A DNA stretch of 64,000 nucleotides from Pyropia yezoensis (lineage: Eukaryota > Rhodophyta > Bangiophyceae > Bangiales > Bangiaceae). The translations under genes and the position numbers were made by a program. Where the stretch lies: contig CM020620.1 in assembly GCA_009829735.1 (NCBI GenBank), positions 25,580,020-25,644,019 on the forward strand, given 5' to 3'. Shown piece after piece: positions 19,896 to 31,377 of the stretch. Each line of letters begins with the position of its first letter. Within the stretch, counting starts at the first letter, position 1. The notes beneath the pieces were generated by a model that saw nothing but the letters and a program-made list of their open reading frames with translations, was not told the DNA's origin and made no database searches.

Positions 19896-22800
19896 TGCCG
19901 CCGCCGCCGCCGTTGCCACGCGGCCGCCGTGCGTCGGCTGGGGGTGGGTCACCCTCAGACACGGCCGCGCGGGCGGCGCTGGAGCGCAGCGTCCGCGCGT
20001 GGCTCGATAGCTCCCCGTGTGTGAAGGGTGCCGATGGCGGCGGTGCGGGCGGCAGTGGCGGTGACCGGGGCGGTGGTGGGGGCGGCGGGGGCGGCAGCCA
20101 CCGCGGCAACCCGGCGGCGACAGGGCTCGCAGCCGCCGCGGCGGTGGCCGCGGCGGTGGCCGCGGAAGCCGCCCCCGCGTTTGCCGCCGCCCGTGCGGCG
20201 ACGACGGCGCCCGCCGCCCCGCGGGGGGCGGCGGGCAAGCGCAAGCGCGGCCGCAAGGCCGCGCCCGCCCGCCGACAGCGCGTCGGCGCCAAAACCCATC
20301 CGGGCGAGGATGTGAAAGCCGAATCGCCGGCGGCGGCAGCGTCGGCCGCCGGCACCGGCGCTGCCGGGCTACCACTACGCCGTACCCTCCCACGGTGGCT
20401 GTCGCGGCCGTTTTTGGACCCCCCCGTTCCGGCAATAACGGCGGCCGCCACCTCTGTGGGCGTTACACACACTCCCTTATTGGGCAGTCACCGTCTGCTG
20501 CCGCCGCCGCCGCTGCCAACGACGTCTGTCCCCCCTCACGTGGCGGCCGCGGCGGCTGCCGCGGCCGTGCTCCGTGACATGGCCCCCCCGCACGGGTGCT
20601 TGCCGCCGCTGCCGCCGCCGCCCCTTTCCGAAGGCGCCACGCCGCCGCCCCCACTGGCGGGGGTGCCCCCGCCAGTGCGCGCCGCATCCGCGCCGCCCGT
20701 GTCGTTGTGGCAGTCGTCGCCGCCCCGTCCGGCGGCAGGGGTAGAGGGGGAGGTGGCGCAGGCGTGTCTGGATATGCCGTCGCGGCCACCCTCCCCGCCG
20801 CCGCCGTCGCCGCGGCGGTCGCCACGTGCGGCGCCGTCGTGCTCGCCGTCGGCGGCGCGGTCGTCGCACGGGGAGCTCCCCCCCCCGCTGTCGCCGTCGC
20901 CATTGGCGTTGGCGGCCCCGCCGGTCATAGCCGTCGTGGCGTCGCAGTCGGCGGCATCACCTGCGGCGACGGCGTCGGCGGCTATTCCCGTGGCAGCCGA
21001 CGCGGCGACCGTCGAGCAGGTAACGGCGCCAATGTCGCCGGGGCCGGTGTCGCCGCCGTCGCCACCGCCGGAGTCTTCGCCACCACTGTCGTCCCCGCCG
21101 CGGCTGCCGCCGCCGCCGTGTTCCCCACCGCCGCCGTCGCCCCCGCCCCCGCCATCACCGCCGCCGTCTCTGCCGCCATCCCCACCAGCAACGACCGCCG
21201 TCGCGTCGGGGGTGCAGGACGTGCCCCCGGCGGCCGGCGCCGCTGCCACAGACGCCGCCACTGGTGCCCCGTCGCCGGCGTGCCCGCCGTCGGTGGCGGC
21301 CTCCACTCCCTCCGCGGCACCCGCTACGCCGCCGCCTCTGCCGGGGTGCGATGGGGGCTCCTCCCGCCGCGGCGACGCAGCCAATGACGCGGAGAACGCT
21401 GCCAACGGCGCGGCCGACGACGCGGCCCGCGACGCGGCCTACGTCGCGGCTTACGATGCGGCCAACCGTGCTGCAAACAACGCAGTTGCTTTTGCGGTGG
21501 GCGCGGCGGCCCGCCATGCCGCCTGGACCGCCAACGGCGTTCTGTCGTCCCCGTCGGTGGCCGCCTCCTCCTCCGCCGCGGCACCCGCTACGCCGCCTCT
21601 TCAGCAGGGGTGCGGTGGGGGCTCCTCCCGCCGCGGCGACGCGGCCGGTGACGCGGAGGACACGGCCAACGACGTGGCCGACGCAGCCAACGATGCGGCC
21701 AACAACGCGGTCGACGATGCGGCCAACAGCGCGGCCGACGACGCCGCCAGCGGTGCTGCCAACGACGCAGATGCTGCTGCGGCCGCCGCGGCAGCTGCGG
21801 CGGCCCGTCATGCCGCCTGGGCCGCCCGGGTGGCGATCGACCTCGGCCTAGTGTCACCCCACTCGGTGTCATCGCGCCCGGCGCCACCCGCGCCACCGCC
21901 AATGCCGCCGCTGGGCGCGTCTGCGGCGGCCACACCCGTGGCCGCGTCGGTGGTGGCAGGGGGGGCGTGCCGCAGCGGTGGTGACTTTTGGGGTCGGGGC
22001 CGGGGGGGCGGCGCGCCGCAGCGGCCGCCGTCGCCGCCGCTGGCGCCGTCGCCGCCGCCGGCGCCGTCGCCGCCGTCGTCAGCCCCGCCGCCGGCGCCGG
22101 CGCCGCCTGCCAGGCGGTGGCTCAGCGGCAGCGGCCGCGGCATTGGCAGCGGCGGCAGCTGCCGCGTTGCAGGCACCGACGTGGCGGCGAACAGCGACGG
22201 CAGTGGTGACAGCGACGGTAGCCGCGGGACGTGGGATACGGCGCGGATGGCGGCAGCGCTGGCGCGCAACTTTGGCGCCCCCGCCGCCGCGTCGCGGCGG
22301 CGGCCGTTGGGGCGCTCCGCCATGGGCACCGTCGGCGGCGGCGGCAGCAGCAGCAGCAGCACCGGCAGCACCGGCAGCACCGGCAGCAGCAGCGACGGCG
22401 GCCACAGCGGCAGCTATGACAGCGACCGCACCGGCGGCGGCCGCTGCCGTGTCGACGGCGGCGGCGGTGGTGGGCGGTCCTCCACCTGGTCTGCGTCGGG
22501 CTCCCCCCCGCCGCCGCCCCTGGCGCGCGCCGACCGGTACATCCGCAACGCGGCGGCCATCCCGCCGCTGCGCCCGCCGTTCCGGTCCCCCCCCCCCCTG
22601 GGCGCCACGCGCATTGCCGACGCGGCCGTCGCGCTCGGCGCCCACCGGCGCCTAAACCCATGGGCCCAGTCCGAGCGCCTGGCCTTCCTCCACGCCTACT
22701 GGGCACACCCAAAGGACTGGCGCCGCATCGCCGCCGCCGTCGGGCCGGCGAAGACCCCGGCCGACTGCGTGCGGCACTACTACGCGGTCAAGCTGCGGGT

Positions 22801-23128
22801 GGGGCTGAAGGGGCTCCCGGCGTTGGGCGGCCGCAGCAGGGGGGCCCGCCGGGCGGCGTTTGGGCGGCTGGCGGCGGTGGGGCACAACCGTCGGCGCGGG
22901 GGGGGCGGCGGGGGGGGGGGGGGGGGGAGGACGGTGGCGGCCGTGGCGGCGGCGGCGGCGGCGGCGGCAGCGACGGCAGCCGCGGCGGCGGCGGCGTCGG
23001 CGGCGACGGCGTCGGCTGCGTCAGCCGGAGGAGGTGGGTGCAAGGCTGCCGGCGCGGCGGGGGCAGTGGCGGGGGGGATGTGCGGGGGAAGGTCAGCGGG
23101 CGGCTTCGGTGGTGGCGGCGCGGGTTGA
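17747..23128 (+). CDS. giant low-complexity nuclear protein with C-terminal SANT domain
   Basis: 1793 codons from the ATG at 17747. The only recognised domain is a SANT/Myb-like fold at about residues 1634-1685, with the pattern W..SERLAFL, PKDWRRIA, KTPADCVRHYY. This matches SANT domains of NCoR/SMRT-type corepressors and plant POWERDRESS, which bind histone tails or recruit histone deacetylases. The rest is disordered and rich in Ala, Pro, Gly and Ser, with stretches of basic residues that could act as nuclear signals. There are clear internal repeats: two copies of APPLT-x-IFRDHP (about residues 146 and 189), three ARLPSN...RPRR units (about 391, 456, 518), and two Ala/Asp/Asn-rich modules (about 1205-1265 and 1290-1360) that each end in ARHAAW. 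Function as a chromatin corepressor is inferred. A single exon is assumed. The distal poly-G tract near 22910 is a risk for the frame of the last ~70 residues. Confidence 0.75.
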
Positions 23129-24187
23129 AGGGGAGCTGGGAGAGAGGGGGGGTAAGCGTCGTGACGCCCGGCTGTGGCCGTGGGGGGCTCGGCACGCCCG
23201 CGTCACACGGCGGGGTGCCCCCCCCGATGGTGTGCGCCCCCCGCCCCCCCCCCCCTCCCGCGCCCCTGTGCGCGCCGGCGCGCCCGCCGTGTGTGTTTTT
23301 TTTCTTTTTCGACGTCCACGCAGTGGCGGCCGCGCCGTGCCGTGTGACGCTACTGATGGCGGCGGCGGCGCCAAAGGCGGTGACGGCGGGTGGTGGCAGC
23401 GGCTGTGCGGCATGCAGCGGCGGCGGCGGCTGCAGCCAGCACCGCCGCTGGTGCTGGGCCACGCCGGCGGGCGACGCGGCAGGCGCGGCCGACGCGTCGG
23501 CGGCCGCGGCAGGGGTGCCGCCGGTGGTGCCGCGGCGGCCGACGGCCCGTCGCGGCACCGCCAGCGCCGCGCGCGCTGGCGGCCCGGAGCTGCAAGCGGC
23601 GGAGCCCCGTCGACCGCGGCGGCGGCGGCCTCTCCCCCCGCCGCCCGTGTCACTGTACAGTACACGACGACTCTTTCCAGACACGGTACGGTGGGCGTAC
23701 GCACGCCGGTGGGCGGCGGGCGGTCGGGCGGGCGGGCGTCGACGCCCGCGTCGTGCCGCCCGGCAAGCCAAGAAGAGGGGGAGGGGCGGAGACTGTGGCC
23801 TCTCGTCCCTGCCCCCCCCTGACCTCACTCTGCCGCGTCCGTCTATTTCTTCTCTTTTTTTTTTAATCCACTGTCTATCTTCTGTTTTTCTTCTCCTTGT
23901 CTACTCCGGCCCCCACGTGGGAGCCCCCGGGTGCCCGTCCGCGCCTCCCGCGCGTGTCGCGAGCGGGGGCTGTGGCGCTGGTGTTTTGCTCCTCCAAGTG
24001 GCGGGGGTGCAAAGCGGGGGAGGTGGGGTAGGTATAGCCCGCAGCGAGGTCGGGCACCTGTGCGGGTGTCTGTGTCATGATTGGCGCGTGGCGTCGTTTC
24101 GCACCCCCGTGAGGCGTCGCGGCTGTTGGTTTTTTGTCGGGCAGCAGGGACGGAGGCGGCCGGGCGGGTGTCGTGGCGGCGGGGTGT

Positions 24188-24228
<41 letters not shown>

Positions 24229-24438
24229 GCGCGCCGCCCGCTCCCTGCGACCCCCCCCTGCCCCCCGTCACGCCCCGGTGCGCCGCTCCCTGCCGGCGGT
24301 ACCCTCCCCCCCCCCCCCCGCAGCGCCCGCGGCGGCCGCCGCGGGAGGGGACCGCGGTCACGGCGCCCAGGCGCAGGCCCTCCCCCCTCCCGCTTCCGCG
24401 AGCCCCTCACCCTCCCTCCAGGGCGGCACCCGCTACCG
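23129..24438. other. intergenic between two convergent genes, with an extreme poly-G run
   Basis: Holds GTACAGTA at 23655-23662 and a pure run of 38 G at 24190-24227. Open frames across it have no domain. Confidence 0.5.
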
Positions 24439-25870
24439 CTACAGCACCGCCGCGGGCACGCTGCCGGGGGCGCCCGCCCAGGCGGGGGCGGCGTGGAAGC
24501 CGTGCCACACCTCTGCGCTGTCCAGCCGGGCCAGCCGCCGCCGGCGGCCGCCGGGCTCCTCCCCCCTGTCGCCCCCACCCGTGGCACCCCCCCGACTGGC
24601 GTCCGTGGCTGCTGCTGCCGCTGCTGCCGTCGCTATCTGCCCTGCGGGACGGGGGGGGGGCAGGGTCGCCGCCATGGCGGCGGCGACCGTCGCGGCCGCC
24701 TCGGGGGGCACCGCCACCCCCGCCCGCACGGCGGCGGCGAGCCGCGCGAGCGCCCGGTCCAGCCGGGCCTCCGAGTCCCCCTCGGCGCCGTCGGCCGCCC
24801 ACTGGGAGGCCCAAAAGTCCGACCCCCCGCCGCCGCCGCTGGACGGAGGGGGGGGGGGGGGGGGGGGCGGTCGTGTGGGGGAGGGTGGCGGGCGCCCCGC
24901 CGCCGCCGGCGGTAGGGGGGTGGCACACGGGCGGGGGGGGGGGGATGGCATCCGCGGGGGAGGTGCAAGGGCGGGGGGGGTGACGGCGGCGGCGGCGCGT
25001 GCGGTGGCGTCTGGGCTTGGCGGACGGCGGCGGTGGCGCCGCCGATGGGGCCGCCGCACCGCCGACGCTGCGTCGGCCGTGGCCGCCGCCGCCGCCGTCG
25101 GCGTCCTTGCCGTCACCCCGCGCTGCAGGCGTGGACGGGTTGACAGCCGCGGGGTTGACTGCGTCGCCACCAGTGCCAGTGACGCCGCCGCCGCCGCCGC
25201 CGCTTCTCCCACCGTGGCCGTCGCCGCCGTTACTGATCCCGCGACGCCGCCCACCACGTGGCGTGTGCGGCGGCAGGCGCGGCGCATTACCGGGCGCAGC
25301 AGCCGCTGCCGGCGGTGGCGCAACGGCGGCGGCGGCGGCGGCGGCGGCGACGGCGGCGGCGGCGGCGGCGGTGACGGCGGTGCCACTGTCCCGCGTGGCC
25401 TGCAGCGGTGGGGCGTGCCAGTCGCCGCCCCCCTCCACCCCCCCCACCCCCCACGGGGGCGGCGGCGGCCGCTTGGTGTGGCCCAGCGCGGGCGGCGGCC
25501 CCGCCGCGGCGGCGGTGGCGGCGGCGGCCGCCGCCCGCCGCCGCCGGTACCGCCGCCGCCACGCGACGGCCGCCGCGATGGTGGCGGCGGCAACGGCCGC
25601 CGCCGCGGCGGCGAGCGCGCCGCCAAGGACCGCCGCCGACGGGCCGCCGCTGCCGCCAATGGTGGCGCGGAGGGAGGCGGCGGCGGCCCCGCCGCTGCCG
25701 CCGCCGCCGCTGCTGCCGCTGCTGCCGCTGCCGCTGCCGCTGCCGCTGCCGCTGCCGCTGCCGCTGCCGCTGCCGCTGCCGCTGCTGCGAGGGGAGGGGG
25801 GGGGGGACTGCGTGGCGCGCCCCCCCCCCGCCGCTGCCACCGCCGCGTGCAAGGGGAGGGGTGGGGGCAT
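24439..25870 (-). CDS. tentative alanine-rich single-pass membrane protein, probable frame break
   Basis: No family recognised. On the minus strand an ATG at 25870 opens a frame with a (Ser-Gly) run, then a hydrophobic Ala/Val/Ile segment (about residues 77-102) followed by a cluster of arginines, the usual look of a membrane helix with a cytosolic stop-transfer sequence. After a Pro/Gly-rich linker the good sequence jumps to another minus frame that ends at 24439: it contains DFWASQWAADGAEGD, an amphipathic helix, and the end WHGFHAAPAWAGAPG. The jump coincides with the G run at about 24846-24866, so I infer one gene with a miscounted homopolymer or a small intron there. The opposite-strand frame 24134-25984 is less protein-like but cannot be ruled out. 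Confidence 0.4.
25703..25790 (+). repeat. (CTGCCG)n hexanucleotide microsatellite
   Basis: About a dozen head-to-tail CTGCCG units, reading as a Gly-Ser run in the tentative minus-strand gene. Confidence 0.85.
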
Positions 25871-28480
25871 GGTGCGGGCCCCCTCTCAACAAGGAAGAGT
25901 GGAGGGAGGGGGCGGGAGCGAGGGGGGGATGGGGTGTTTCTTGAACTCAAGCAGGGCCGACCTCTGACGACGGGCGTCCGATGACGGCCGAGCGTTGATG
26001 GGTGGAGGGGCGGAAGGGTCGGGAGGAGAAGGAGGGGGGAGGGTGGCCCGTGGCGCTACCCGTCTTGGCTGCTGAGCTAAATAGGGTGGCTGGCCGCCGC
26101 CGTGCCAAGACGGTGGAGGCGCACGGGCCCCCCTGTGGGAACGCCCCACGCCGTGGCAGCGTGCTGGAGGGTCATGGGGGCCCGCGCCGTGGCCGCTTGT
26201 TCCTGCCCCTCCCCCCCCCCCCCCCCCGTCGGTGCCACGACGCCGCCGCCCGCGCCAGCGGCGCCGCCCGCCCGCCCGCCCGCCCGCCCGCCCGCCGCCG
26301 CCCCGTCGGCCACCCCTCCCCCCGTGCGTGTGTACTGGACGCGGGAGACTGCGGTGCGTGTCCCGTGGCCAAGCCAAGCCACCTGCCAGGCGGGCTGCCA
26401 GCTCACCCAACCCCCACCGGCGCCGTGCCCCCGCAAGCGGAACTCGGAGGGCGCGGGGGGAGGGGGGGGGAGAATAGTCAGTGGGGAGACCCAGTCCGTG
26501 GGCGGCTGCCACCGCCTCCCGTCGGTGGGGACCGCCGCGACAGCGCGGCGCGCGGCCGTCGGGAGTGGCGCCGCGTGACGGGTGGCCGCCTGCCGCGGCG
26601 GGGCGCGCGACGGGCCACGCGGCCCCCCATGCGGCAGACGCCCCCCTCTCCCGGCCGGCGGCCGGCCTCGCCGACCGATGGGGCGGCGCCACCCCCCCCC
26701 CCCCCCCCCAAAAACGACCGGGGGGGAGGTGTGGTGGCGCCGCCGCCACTGCCGCGGCAAGGTGCCGCCGGCCGACGGGGGGGGACGAGGCGCGGCGAGT
26801 GACGGCGGCCGGGGCGGCGGGCGCCGCGCCGCCGCGCCGCCCGCCCCGCGCCGACGACGGACCCTCCCCCGCAGACGATGCGGCCGGCCGGCCCGTGGCG
26901 CGACTGGCGCCGTCGCTGGCCGCGGCCCCACGACTGTGGAGGGGGGGGGGGGGCCCGCCCGCGGGGGCCCGCGGGGGGCACGCATGGCCACGGGGGGGTG
27001 CACCCCCGGTGGGGGCGGGCGCCCCCCCCCCGCGCGGACGCGCCCACCACCCCCCCCCCCCTCCCAGCCGCGCGTGCTCTGCGCCGCCGCAGTGGCGGCG
27101 TGAAGAAAATCCAGTCGGCCTGCGGAGCAGACGGACCCCCCCCCCCCCCCCGCCAACGCGGCGGGCCCACCCGCCGACGACTGACCGCCACGGCCTCGGC
27201 GGCCACTCTGGCGCGGCCGCCACCGAGGAGTCGGGGGGCGGTGGAGAAGGCCACGCCTGCCGCGGCCACGGCGGGCACCGCAACCGCGGGTGGGTGTCCT
27301 GTGGTCCTGTGGTGCGCGGCCTATACATCCACGGATACTGTATGTGTATACCTTCCCCCTCCCCTGTCTGGTCGCCGCGCTGGCGGGTGGGGAGAGGACT
27401 GTGGGCGTCGGGAAGAGTGGAAGAAAAAAAAAAAAAAAAGGAGAAAAGCGAAAAACGGCAGAGCACGGTCACGGCAGGACGTTGGGGGACGAGCCGCCGC
27501 CGCCGACGCCTCGCGGACACCGCTCCCCCCGCGACAGACGCGTCCGTCGGGGGAGACGGGCCGACGCGCGCGGCGTCGTCCGTCCCCACCCCCTCAGTGG
27601 ACGCGCCCACGCCGGGGGCCCCGCCCGACGGAAGCGACACTGGGAGGCGGCCCCGCCGACCGCCGGGTCCGTTTCGCGGGGGGGGCCCCCCCCGTCCCCC
27701 CGGTGGGGCCTGCCCCCATCGGTGCGGGGGGGCTATTTGTGTACATACAGTACAGTACATACAAGGCACCGGCCAACGGCGCAGGGGGGGGGGGGGGGGG
27801 GAGGAGGACGGGGACGCAAGGGGATGGTCCCGCCGGCGGGTGTCAGACACAGCCGCTACCGCCTGGTTGGGAGGCCAAGGGGGCGCGACTGCCGACCAGG
27901 GGGGCCGGACAGGGGGGGGGGGGGGGGGCACAAGAGGGGATGACCGCGAGAGGTGGCGGTGGCGGACGGCCGCCACTGCCTGGTCGGGAGGGGAAGGGGA
28001 CGTGACGGCCAACAGGGGGGAACGGGGGGGTTGAGGGGGGGCACTGGCGGACGGGCCGGGCGCCATCGTGGCGATGATTGGAAAAAATACGGGACGGCGC
28101 CACAGACGACGGCGGGGGGGGGCGCCACGGGCGGCGGGCGGGTGGAAGCGGCCGCCTCAGTTGGTATGTAGCGGGCGGTCGCCTGGAGAAACTGCAGAGG
28201 TCTTGGCACGAGCGGGGGCACCCGCCCCGCGACGAGGCGGGCGACGCCGCGGCGGCGCTCTGCCCTGCGGGCCGACCCTCCCCCCCCCTACCCCCCCCCG
28301 GGGGCGCGCCCAGCCCCCAGTGGCGGCCGCGGACCCGCATCGCCACGGTCACCCCCCCACCCCCACCCGACGGTCCCCTCCCCCCCCCCTTCCTCCTCCG
28401 CCCCGCGCCTCCTCCGCCCGCCGCACCTCCCGCCGCCCGGCGGCGCTCATCCCCCTCGCTGCTGGTCCCGCCGACGGCAC
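25871..28480. other. 2.6-kb GC-rich intergenic stretch
   Basis: Many poly-G/poly-C runs and long open frames on both strands, none with a domain. A degenerate tandem duplication is visible: the pattern around CCGCCTGGTTGGGAGG (about 27860) recurs as CTGCCTGGTCGGGAGG about 115 bp later. Two islands of AT-rich sequence (about 27310-27350 and 27735-27770) contain TACTGTAT (27336) and GTACAGTA (27750-27757). Confidence 0.45.
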
Positions 28481-30835
28481 TCACGCCGCCGCAGCGAGGT
28501 CCACCCGCTCCACCCCGCCGTCGGGGCGGCGGCGCAGCAGGCGGCCGCCACCGGCAGCCACCAGCGGCAGCCACCCGTCTGGGGTGGCGCCAACCCCCGC
28601 TGCCGCTCCCGCCTCTCCCCCCGCCCCGGCTTCCGTCGTCGGGGGTGGCGGCGGGGGCGACGGCGGGGAGCGGTACACCAGGCGGCCGCCCACCCACGTG
28701 GCCGCCACCCGCCCCCGCAGCCGCCGGTCGTGGTGGTAGGGCGACGCCCGGTGGCGGTGGCGGCAGTCGGCAGGCGCCGCCGCCGCCGCCGCCGCCGCCG
28801 ACGGGTCCCACACGACCAGGTCCGCGTGGCCGCCGGGGGCGATGCGGCCCTTAGCGGGCGCCAGGCCAAACGCGTCGGCCGCCGCGCCCGACAGCCAGTG
28901 GGAGAGGGCGGGCAGCAGCGCCGCGTCAGCGTCGGCAGCGCTGGCGTTGGGAGGGGTGGCTGGGGGGGCGGCGGCGGCGTCGCCGCCAATGGCGGTCGCG
29001 GCGCCCCAGGTGGCGGCCAGCCGGTACTGGAGGCCGGCAATGCCCCCCCACGCGCCGCGAACGTCGCCCGTGTCCAGCCGCCGCGCCACGTCGGCGGCGG
29101 GGGAGTGGTCGCTGACGACCATCGACACGCCGCCGCCGCCGTCCCCGCCGCCGCCCTGCCGCCGCAGCAGCCGCCACAGCGCCGCCCGGTTGGCCGCGTC
29201 CCGGATGGGCGGCGCACACTTCCACAGCGGCCGCGCGCGGCGGCCGCCGTCGGCGACCGCCGCCGACGGCGCGGCGGCGGTGGCGGCCTCCACCTCAGAC
29301 GCCGCCCACAGCAGGTAGTGGGGGCACGTCTCGGCGGTCAGGCGCGGGCGCGGCTGGGCCGCGGGGGTCGCCGCCGCCGCGGCCGCAACCGCTGACGCCG
29401 CGTCGTTGGCAGAGGTCCAGGCGGCGGCGACGGCCGCCACCTCCCGCGCTGCCTCGGCCGACGCCACGTGCGCAATGTGGACGGCGGGGACGCCCGCGGC
29501 GGCGGCCGCCGTCACCACCGCCCGGACCGCGTCCACCTCCCACGAGGGCGGCCGCGACGCCGCCCAGTCCACCAGCGACGCGCCGTCGCCGGGGTAGTCG
29601 TTGGGCGGGGGGGCGGCGGCACCCAGGGACGGGGGCGGCGGCGGCAGTTCTGCGTGGAGGATGTACGGCACGCTGCGGTTGCCCAACCCCGCCAGACCGT
29701 CCATCACCACCCGCATCTCGGCGAGAGTGACGTACGGAAAGTTGGGCGACTGGGAGTCGACCATGAAAGACTTGATGGCCCACACCCCCGCGTCGATGAG
29801 GGCCACAATGTCGGCGGGCGTCTGACCGCCCGCGCCGCCGACGGCGCCGCCAATGAGGCCAACGTCGACGGCCGGCGGGTCGGCGGCGATGGCCGCCACC
29901 TTGGCGGCGTAGCTCCCGGCAGACACCGTCGCGGGCACGCTGTTGAGGGGCATGTCGAGGAGGGTGGTGGTGCCGCCCGCGGCGGCCGCGGCAGTGCCGC
30001 TGCCGACGCCCTCTGTGTCCGTGCCGGGCACGTTGAGGTGGACGTGCGGGTCGATGAGGCCAGGCATGATGACCAGGTTACCATACTGGGGGGTGGGGGC
30101 AGGGGACCAAAGGCGCGCCAAGACAGGCGCGAATACAGGCAGCAGCAATGAGCAGCACGGGGCCGATGGCCGACAGCGTCGACGGCCAGACCACCAGGCC
30201 AGCCCAGTCCAGCCATGGGCAGCGAAACCGCCTCACAAGGTCAGTGGTCTGCATCCAATTGCTCCCCGCCTCACCCACCCCGGCCGCCAGCCTCCCGCCA
30301 ACAATCCTGACCACATGACCAGGCTTGCTCGTACAAAAGAATCCGCCCCATCCACCCCCTCCAGGTACCCCTCAAAAAAAAGAAGCAAGCGTACGTCCAC
30401 CAGCGGGATGTCCGCCCAAGCAGCGGGCACGGCATCGCCCACAGCTACCCCCTCAAACACCCCCCCCGCCAGGCGTAGCGCGGCGGGTCCGACGGCACCG
30501 TCGACGAGGACGCGGCGGGAGGTGAGGACGAGCTCGGCGGGCGGCGGGAGGGGGGCGGCACCCCCGGCAAAAGACAGGCTCGTCCCCGCCGCCGCCGCCT
30601 CCCGCCGTTGCCGCCACCACCACAACCAGTCCGCCACAAGCCCCCCTCCCGCCCGCCTCCCGATGCCAGATGCGGTGCGGGCCAGAGGCAGCGGGGGCGG
30701 TGCAGCGACCAGCAGCGCCGCCGCGACCGCCGCGACGACGGCGGCGGCCAGCAGCCATCGTGAGAGAGAGGTGGCGGGCTGGCGCGGGGGGGAGGGAGGG
30801 GCGCTGCCCGCCAGAGGACGAGCCCGGGGCTCCAT
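28481..30835 (-). CDS. ALN: allantoinase, two exons, N-terminal membrane anchor
   Basis: Hydrolyses allantoin to allantoate in purine degradation, recovering nitrogen. Exon 1 is 30835-30395, exon 2 is 30085-28481; the joined frame gives 681 residues. The intron starts GTACGC and ends CAG, and the join yields the family motif DYGN-LVIMPGLID. The metal centre is visible: DPHVHL, the lysine in IKSFM (to be carbamylated), HAE, HIAHVAS and SDHSP; family signatures ETCPHYL, KCAPPIRDAANR and AWGGIAGLQ are also present. Residues about 24-45 form a hydrophobic segment that would act as signal anchor, in line with the ER location of plant allantoinases. The C terminus is longer than usual by some 50 low-complexity residues. 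It is divergent from the HEAT gene with 542 bp between the two ATGs, so a shared promoter is possible. Confidence 0.92.
30086..30394 (-). other. intron of the allantoinase gene (309 bp)
   Basis: Donor GTACGC and acceptor CCCCAG, read on the minus strand. Splicing is in phase 0 and joins two halves of a conserved motif. The frames on the two sides differ, so the intron is required. Confidence 0.88.
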
Positions 30836-31377
30836 GAAGACAGGGGAGGGGGAGGAGGCCCAGCCGCGGATGGCGCGAAGCAAGTCGTCGTAGTACGTGG
30901 GCGTAGTCACGAAGATCAGGGGCAAAGTTGACCTTTCAGCAGGAAACTGTGCTGAATGAAGGAAACGTGTCGCCATGAAGAGTCTCATCCAAAAGGACAT
31001 GATATTTTAGAGCTGGAGATCGCCCAGGATGATCCCCAAGTCACCGACCCGCCCGTCAACTGCTATTCTTCCGCAGGGGGCGGGCGCCCCTCGATGCGGC
31101 TGCTGGAGTCCCACCAGAAGCCGTTGCCGGCCGTGCCATCTCCGCACAGCGCTCCCTGATCCCCCCCGCCTCGCACGGGGATTCTTGTCTACCCACGGCC
31201 GTGGTCGCCGCCGCGCGCCCCGATAGCGCCCCGATAGCGCCCACGCAGCTTGTTTTTCTCGACCCCTTCCCACTTTGTGCCCCCTTCCCCCTCCTCTGTC
31301 CACCTGCCCACGCGTGCCACGGCTCGCCACCCCCTCCTTTTTGTTCCCTGCGAGCCCCCGGCCCCCCTCGATTCATC
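30836..31377. promoter_or_regulatory. bidirectional promoter region between allantoinase and HEAT gene
   Basis: 542 bp between divergent ATGs. No TATA box stands out. Nothing coding seen. Confidence 0.45.

Noticed and set aside
19147..20472. 441-codon minus-strand frame opposite the SANT gene
   Set aside because: Antisense shadow of a GC-rich coding frame; only Ala/Pro/Arg low complexity.
24134..25984. 616-codon plus-strand frame
   Set aside because: Antisense and codon-aligned to the more protein-like minus-strand frame; dominated by Ala/Gly runs. Kept as an alternative only.
25886..28066. 726-codon minus-strand frame
   Set aside because: No domain, crosses several poly-G/C runs and AT-rich islands that look intergenic.
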